A DNA stretch of 64,000 bases from Cavenderia fasciculata (lineage: Eukaryota > Evosea > Eumycetozoa > Acytosteliales > Cavenderiaceae). Below, one piece after another: positions 58,880 to 64,000 of this stretch. Where the stretch lies: positions 1,116,001 to 1,180,000 of the forward strand of contig NW_004457723.1 of assembly GCF_000203815.1 (NCBI RefSeq), in the 5' to 3' direction. A program made the translations under genes and the position numbers. How positions within the stretch are numbered: the stretch's first letter is position 1; every line of letters begins with the position of its first letter. Below the pieces are notes generated by a model. The model was not told the origin of the DNA and searched no databases. It worked only from the letters and a program-made list of their open reading frames with translations.

Positions 58880-61064
58880 TTATTTTTTATACATTGATTG
58901 AAGTTTCTTAAACTTTAGATGTTTCTTGTACAAGATAAAACCAATTGCACCAACTGCCAATACACCAGCAGCTACAGGTATAACAATAGCTGCTATCAAC
59001 CATTTCTTTGGTTGTTCTTTTGAAATTCCATAATTATATCCTTCAACTAAAAATAGAAAAAAAGAAAATAATAATTAATATGTATACTATTCTATTTTCT
59101 ATTTTCTTTTTCTTTCTATTTTACTTACGACCCCATTTATAATCTAATTTACTAATTGATTGATCACCAACAGTAATAGTAACAAGATAAGTTTCATTTT
59201 TAAGTATACCATCATCATTATTCCATTTCTTTAGATAACAAACGATTCTATTGTAATCTATAATATTTCTAATTTCACAATTGACAGGTACTTCTTCACC
59301 AATGGTTACATTGGTTGATCCAATATGGAAATTTGAACCGACGATGGTAATTAGACCACCAGTGTAGTTGGCAGAGGTTGTAGAATCAATAGATGGAGGT
59401 TGATAGGAAAGATCTACTATTGGATCAAATGTTGAAGTATTCTTGTTGTTGACTCGTAGTGTAACAGGTCTATTTTTACCAAATCCATCTGGTGCATTAC
59501 AATAAAATTGTTTGGTTGATACAATCGTTAGATTGGTACATTGTACATCACCCGATAGAAATGTTATATTCTTTGGATCGATGGTATTGAAAAAGTAACC
59601 ATTCACTGTAACAATACCACCTCTAGTTGGGACAAGAGTGATATTATCTATAGTTGGTTTAATATCAATCAAGATATCATTTGATTTTTGACCTTCTACA
59701 GTTAAATACATTTGTGCGTTTTGTGATTCCGTCGATATATAGACAATTGGTGGTGGTTCAAGTCCTGAACCAGCAGCAGTATCACTATAGGATACTGTAG
59801 TCAATTCAGTTCCACCATAATTGGCTGTAACATTTACAGCTGCCTCAACCGATCCTAAATTGGTTCCATTAATATAGAACCCATTGATTCTTTGATAATA
59901 GTCTATCATCTTGGGGGCAATATATCCAAATGGAATGGTTTTAGATTGTCCACCGGCAGTTTTAATGTACATGTCTAGATTTATACCTCCACCAGGTTGA
60001 GCATTACAAGATAGATGATCGACACTAACTTGGATGGCACCATCACAAACAACTTCTTGACCATGGTATTTGTAGAAGATTGAGAAACCTGCGACATCTG
60101 AATTGTCAGCTGCCTTTAGTGATAATGCACTTCCAACGAGTTGAATGACTCCTCCAGCAGTTGGACACAGTGACACTGATTTGATAAGTGGGATAAATGA
60201 AATTGGGTATGGTGTAGAGTTTCTAAACTCTGATAATACTTGAATTGGTCCATTCTTTAGTCCAACTAAATTAGTAAAATCAAATGACAATTGATTATCA
60301 CTAGATGTTACAGTGATAACTGTTCCATTAGGAAGTTTAAGGTTGGTAGATGGATTGTTGAAATTATAACCTTGACATGTAACTAGACCAGGTGTTTGTG
60401 AACAACTTGCAATCATTGGAATTCCTTGTGTAAATTTAATATCCAAATTGGAGTCTAATTGTTCTATTGTAACTTTTACAGGTTGATCAACTAACCCCTT
60501 TGCACCTTGTAACATGCATACAATCAATGTATTTGAATCAATTGGAGATTTAACCATCGAGCATGGTTCAGTACCAAGTAATACAACAATATTGGTATTT
60601 GATCCATCATTTCTAGTTCTATTAAAGAATAAACCTTTAATTGTTACTTCTCCACCTGCTTTTGGTGCACTTGATACAAATGTTACAATTGGTTCTAAAA
60701 ATTAAAATTAAAAATAAATAAACATATTTTTAAATGTTTTACTATTATATTATACATACTAACAGATAATTGAGAAATAGGACCAGGATTATCATTTAAA
60801 TCTAATTTAAGTTGATGAGTTCCAACTGTTAGGATTGGTGGAGCATAAACAATCATATTTTTATCATTGATTTGGGTGAATGGTGTTGGGACTAGTTGAC
60901 CATCTACAAAGAGTTTCAAATCTGTAGCTGCTTGTACCCCTGGGTAATAATTGGTACCTGTAATTGTATAAAAATTGGAATTTGTATTCCAAACTATTGT
61001 TGAAATGGTTGGTGCTAAATAATAATAATTATAATGGTAATTAATATTACAAGCTTTGTATGTG

Positions 61065-61152
<88 letters not shown>

Positions 61153-61969
61153 ATACATACGATTAAAAGAAAAGGTAATATTTTCACCTAGATAGATGAA
61201 ATCAGGTCTTTGAACGGTTGCACTTAATACATTGTATAATCTACCAGATTTAATGGTTGAAGGAACATTTGTTGTAAAAGCAGTACTATTGATGAGTGAT
61301 TTGAATTGTGCTGTTGCATTTTCTGTACCAGTGCCAACGGGAAGTAGTGATAAAACGACTTGAGTAGGTAGACCAGAGATTGGTTTCCCAATTCCATAGC
61401 CAATAAATGTTATAGAGGTGGCGCCAATATCTGCATTTTTGGCTTCATAAATAAAAGATGGCACTGTTAATTGTCCGTTGTAATAGTTGGTGGTATCTGT
61501 TGCCTTTGGATAAAAGAAGATAGAGTCTAGTTCATTTGGTGACTGGTCCACTAAATTTGAGTTGACCTTAAAGTTGAAATATATTTCTTGACTCGTATAA
61601 GTAAAATGGGATCTATCCAGCATCTTGCCAGTTTGTTGAAATTGACTACCAAAGACTATGCCCCAATCTAAATCAGTTTGGAAGTTGATCTTGTCTCCAT
61701 TGGAAATGACGATTACAAATTTTATTGCATTTCTAGATTCCACCTTTAATTCTCCTACTGAATTGATGGATGCAAGTCAGTAATAGTAGTAGTAGTCAAT
61801 ATGTTAATATTTATAAATCTAATCTAATCTAACCGAATCAAAGAATAGGATATGATGTCTTACAAATGTCAGATTGAACCACCTGAAAACCACTGATCAT
61901 TAACAAGAGCAACGATAATAGAGACCAAAACCAAACTCTTTTCAACAAGGATTGTTGATAGTAATTCAT
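58880..61969 (-). CDS. IPT/TIG-repeat transmembrane protein 2 (Tgr-like)
   Basis: Five exons (61969-61864, 61757-61161, 61014-60760, 60694-59129, 59046-58880), all introns in phase 1 and at positions equivalent to TIG protein 1, give 896 residues. A signal peptide (WFWSLLSLLLLMISGFQVVQS) leads to a divergent N-terminal domain of about 200 residues, then TIG repeats (PKAGGEVTIKGLFF, PTRGGIVTVNGYFF, NYTGGLITIVGSNF), glycosylation sequons, a helix at 857-881 (KKWLIAAIVIPVAAGVLA, identical to paralogue 1) and the tail FKKLQSMYKK. It is expected to be a cell-surface adhesion or recognition receptor. Intron 2 contains a long AAT repeat. It is divergent from the glycerol kinase gene. Confidence 0.9.
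61067..61150. repeat. (TTA)n/(AAT)n microsatellite inside intron 2 of TIG protein 2
   Basis: About 28 uninterrupted TTA units between a GTATGT donor and the next exon. They would read as poly-Asn if retained; the splice signals and paralogue comparison show it is intronic. Confidence 0.9.
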
Positions 61970-62787
61970 AACTTTTTTCTTTCTTTCTTTTTTTTGAATC
62001 TATAAATAATATTTTAAAATTTACAATAACAAATATTTGAAGAGGAGGTTGAAAATGTATGTAAGAGAGAGAGAGAGAGAGAGAGAATAATTAAAAAGTT
62101 TAATATTAATAATATTATTGATTGACGTTGTACATTAAAAATTGTGTCACACAAACAAACCAATCTAATTTAAATTTAGAGTATCCAAGGTTGAAAATTT
62201 CAACAGCCAATCAATGTATGATGATCAGATTAAGCAGGAGTAAAGGTAGAACAGGTGTATAGGTAGAGCAGGTGGTGGTGGTGGTGATGGTCAGTTGAGT
62301 AGGTGGGTGGTTTGATTGGTTTTCGTTTGTTCTCTACGATCGATCAACCACATGGACACACAAAACTCATTCATTATTATAAATACCCCACCCCCTCTAA
62401 ACACCACACACCAGACACACCACTCAACTTGTCATTTGGTTGCAATGATTGCACCTCTTGAATTGATTCTCCCCAAACCACCATATTTTGTTGTGGTTCC
62501 GACTCATCAACAACGAAAATTCGATGATGATCGATATTCCGACAACATCATTTGGAACTCTTTCTCCCCACTCACTCACCCCCACATCCCCCTTCCTTCA
62601 CTTTTTGCAATATCTTTTATAGATAGATACTAAGATTGTATATATATATATATATATTAAAAGATAAAGAAGACTAGTTAGTGAACTTGAACAAAAGACT
62701 TGAAAAGTTGAACTTTTCAAATCATCATTCATACTTTCCAAGTTTATATATATATATATAATAACAGCACAATCAATCCCCGCTTGA
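61970..62787. promoter_or_regulatory. Divergent upstream region, TIG protein 2 / glycerol kinase
   Basis: 818 bp. It contains G/T-rich GTAGGTGGGTGGTTTG (62298-62313), a GGT repeat (62270-62287), C/A-rich AACACCACACACCAG (62400-62414), a GA repeat (62065-62086) and TA runs. The G/T-rich and C/A-rich elements resemble those of dictyostelid developmental promoters; function is inferred. Confidence 0.4.
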
Positions 62788-64000
62788 ATGTTAGTGAACA
62801 ACACCTTAAGACAACATACCACCACCACCACCACTAGATATTTATTAAAGTCATTGTTGCTGCATCAATCAACTGCAGTAGTATATTACTACTCCTCATC
62901 TTCTTTTATCTTTGAAAAGAACAATCAATCAACTACTTCAACAACAACAAGTATAATAGACAAGAAGAACGAAAGTTCTACAATTCGATTGAACCAACCA
63001 CAACAACAACAATATCGTTATTTTAGTAGTAGCAGTCTTCTTGGTACAAAGAATAAGAAGAATCAATCAAAAGAAAAGATGGTATTTGTAAAACCTTATG
63101 TAGGTGCAATCGATCAAGGTACCTCAAGTACAAGATTCATGTTGTTTGATAGTAATGGTCAAACCGTATTATCTCATCAAATCCTATTACCTCAACACCA
63201 TCCAAATCCTGGGTATGTAAATTATAAAAGTAGAAGTAGAAGTAGAAGTAGAATTACTTTCCAGATTGATGATTAACTCTTTTCTTTCATTCTTTCCTTG
63301 ATTCTTTTTTAGATGGGTAGAACATGATGGTAAAGAGATTATAAAATTTACAAATGAATGCATTGAAAATGTCATGCAAGAGTATTATAGATTGGGATTA
63401 GGTGAAAAGAGTGATATCAAGGCTATTGGTATCACCAATCAACGTGAAACCACCATTGCTTGGAATAAAAACAATGGACAACCATACCATCATGCTGTGG
63501 TTTGGTGTGACACTCGTACCAGTAGTCTAGTATCTAGATTCACTGAAAAGGCTGCTAAACTTGCCAAATACAAGGATCTATCAGACGAAGAAAGAGACAA
63601 TCAATCAAAGAATCATCTACGTCAATTATGTGGTCTACCCATCAATAATTACTTTAGTGCTCTTAAAATGAGATGGTTAATTGAAAATGTAAAAGAATTA
63701 AATCATCTCTCTCAACCAAAAGATCAAAAAGAAGAGGAGGATGTAATAATGGGAACTATAGATTCATGGTTGGTTTGGAATTTGACAGGTGGTGGAGTAC
63801 ATATTACTGATGTAACCAATGCATCTCGTACAATGTTGATGAATTTAAAAACTTTACAATGGGATAAAGATATTTGTGAGTATGTATCAACAAAATGAAA
63901 TCAAAATCAATCAAAAGAAACTATTCATTATCCATTATTATTACGTTTATTAATTTGATTTGTTTTTTCTTTTTCTAGATTTTTAGAAGTACCAATGAAT
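62788..64000 (+). CDS. Glycerol kinase, N-terminal part (runs off the window)
   Basis: Exons 62788-63212, 63313-63879 and the start of a third at 63979. The FGGY-kinase start is clear: YVGAIDQGTSSTRFMLFD (ATP phosphate loop), HPNPGWVEHDGKEI, AIGITNQRETTIAWNK, AVVWCDTRTS, and MGTIDSWLVWNLTGG, all characteristic of glycerol kinase. The enzyme phosphorylates glycerol with ATP to glycerol 3-phosphate. The first 100 residues are a Ser/Thr/Gln/Lys-rich extension before MVFVKPYVG, consistent with a mitochondrial presequence; the internal ATG at 63079 could start a cytosolic form. The last exon and the ATPase half are beyond the edge. Confidence 0.95.

Noticed and set aside
61015-61160. Poly-Asn extension of the TIG protein 2 exon
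   Set aside because: A GTATGT donor precedes it, and the paralogue has an intron at the same place and phase, so the repeat is intronic.

Overview
This window is nuclear DNA of a social amoeba (Dictyostelia). Genes are compact, with many short AT-rich introns that mostly begin GTATGT or GTAAGT. Flanks are AT-rich and full of A/T runs. Proteins carry long Asn, Gln, Ser and Thr tracts. Several families are expanded in, or typical of, dictyostelids: an F-box/FNIP repeat protein, GATA zinc-finger factors, and IPT/TIG-repeat membrane proteins resembling the Tgr family. The species cannot be named from sequence alone. Exons were assembled by hand from splice signals with reading-frame closure checked, so spans are CDS spans, introns included.

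Left part (1-22 kb): two tandem cytochrome P450 genes (one cut by the window edge), then mostly housekeeping genes: a NUDT6-like Nudix hydrolase, a CCHC-knuckle protein resembling ZCCHC8, the Pol II CTD phosphatase RPAP2, the Pol III factor BRF1, ribosomal protein eL32, a YEATS2-like chromatin reader, a tiny abundant-looking GPI-type protein and an endonuclease/exonuclease/phosphatase-fold enzyme. A 490-bp MITE-like element with perfect 73-bp inverted ends follows.

Middle part (22-49 kb): an FNIP gene, then four GATA-factor genes on the minus strand within 20 kb. Interleaved with them are two paralogous, many-exon type I membrane proteins with repetitive beta-rich ectodomains, an RRM protein, a TLS1/C9orf78 homologue and a DDX55/Spb4 helicase.

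Right part (49-64 kb): two IPT/TIG-repeat transmembrane paralogues of about 900 residues flank RAD51C, NSE1, an R-SNARE and a GRWD1-like WD40 protein. The window ends inside a glycerol kinase gene. The TIG pair has diverged outer domains but nearly identical membrane-proximal parts, with long stretches identical even at silent sites. One TIG gene is divergently paired with a beta-rich membrane-protein gene over a 1.26-kb shared upstream region. The concentration of surface proteins plus GATA factors is the most interesting theme. By analogy with TgrB1/TgrC1 it could concern cell-cell recognition, but that is inference.
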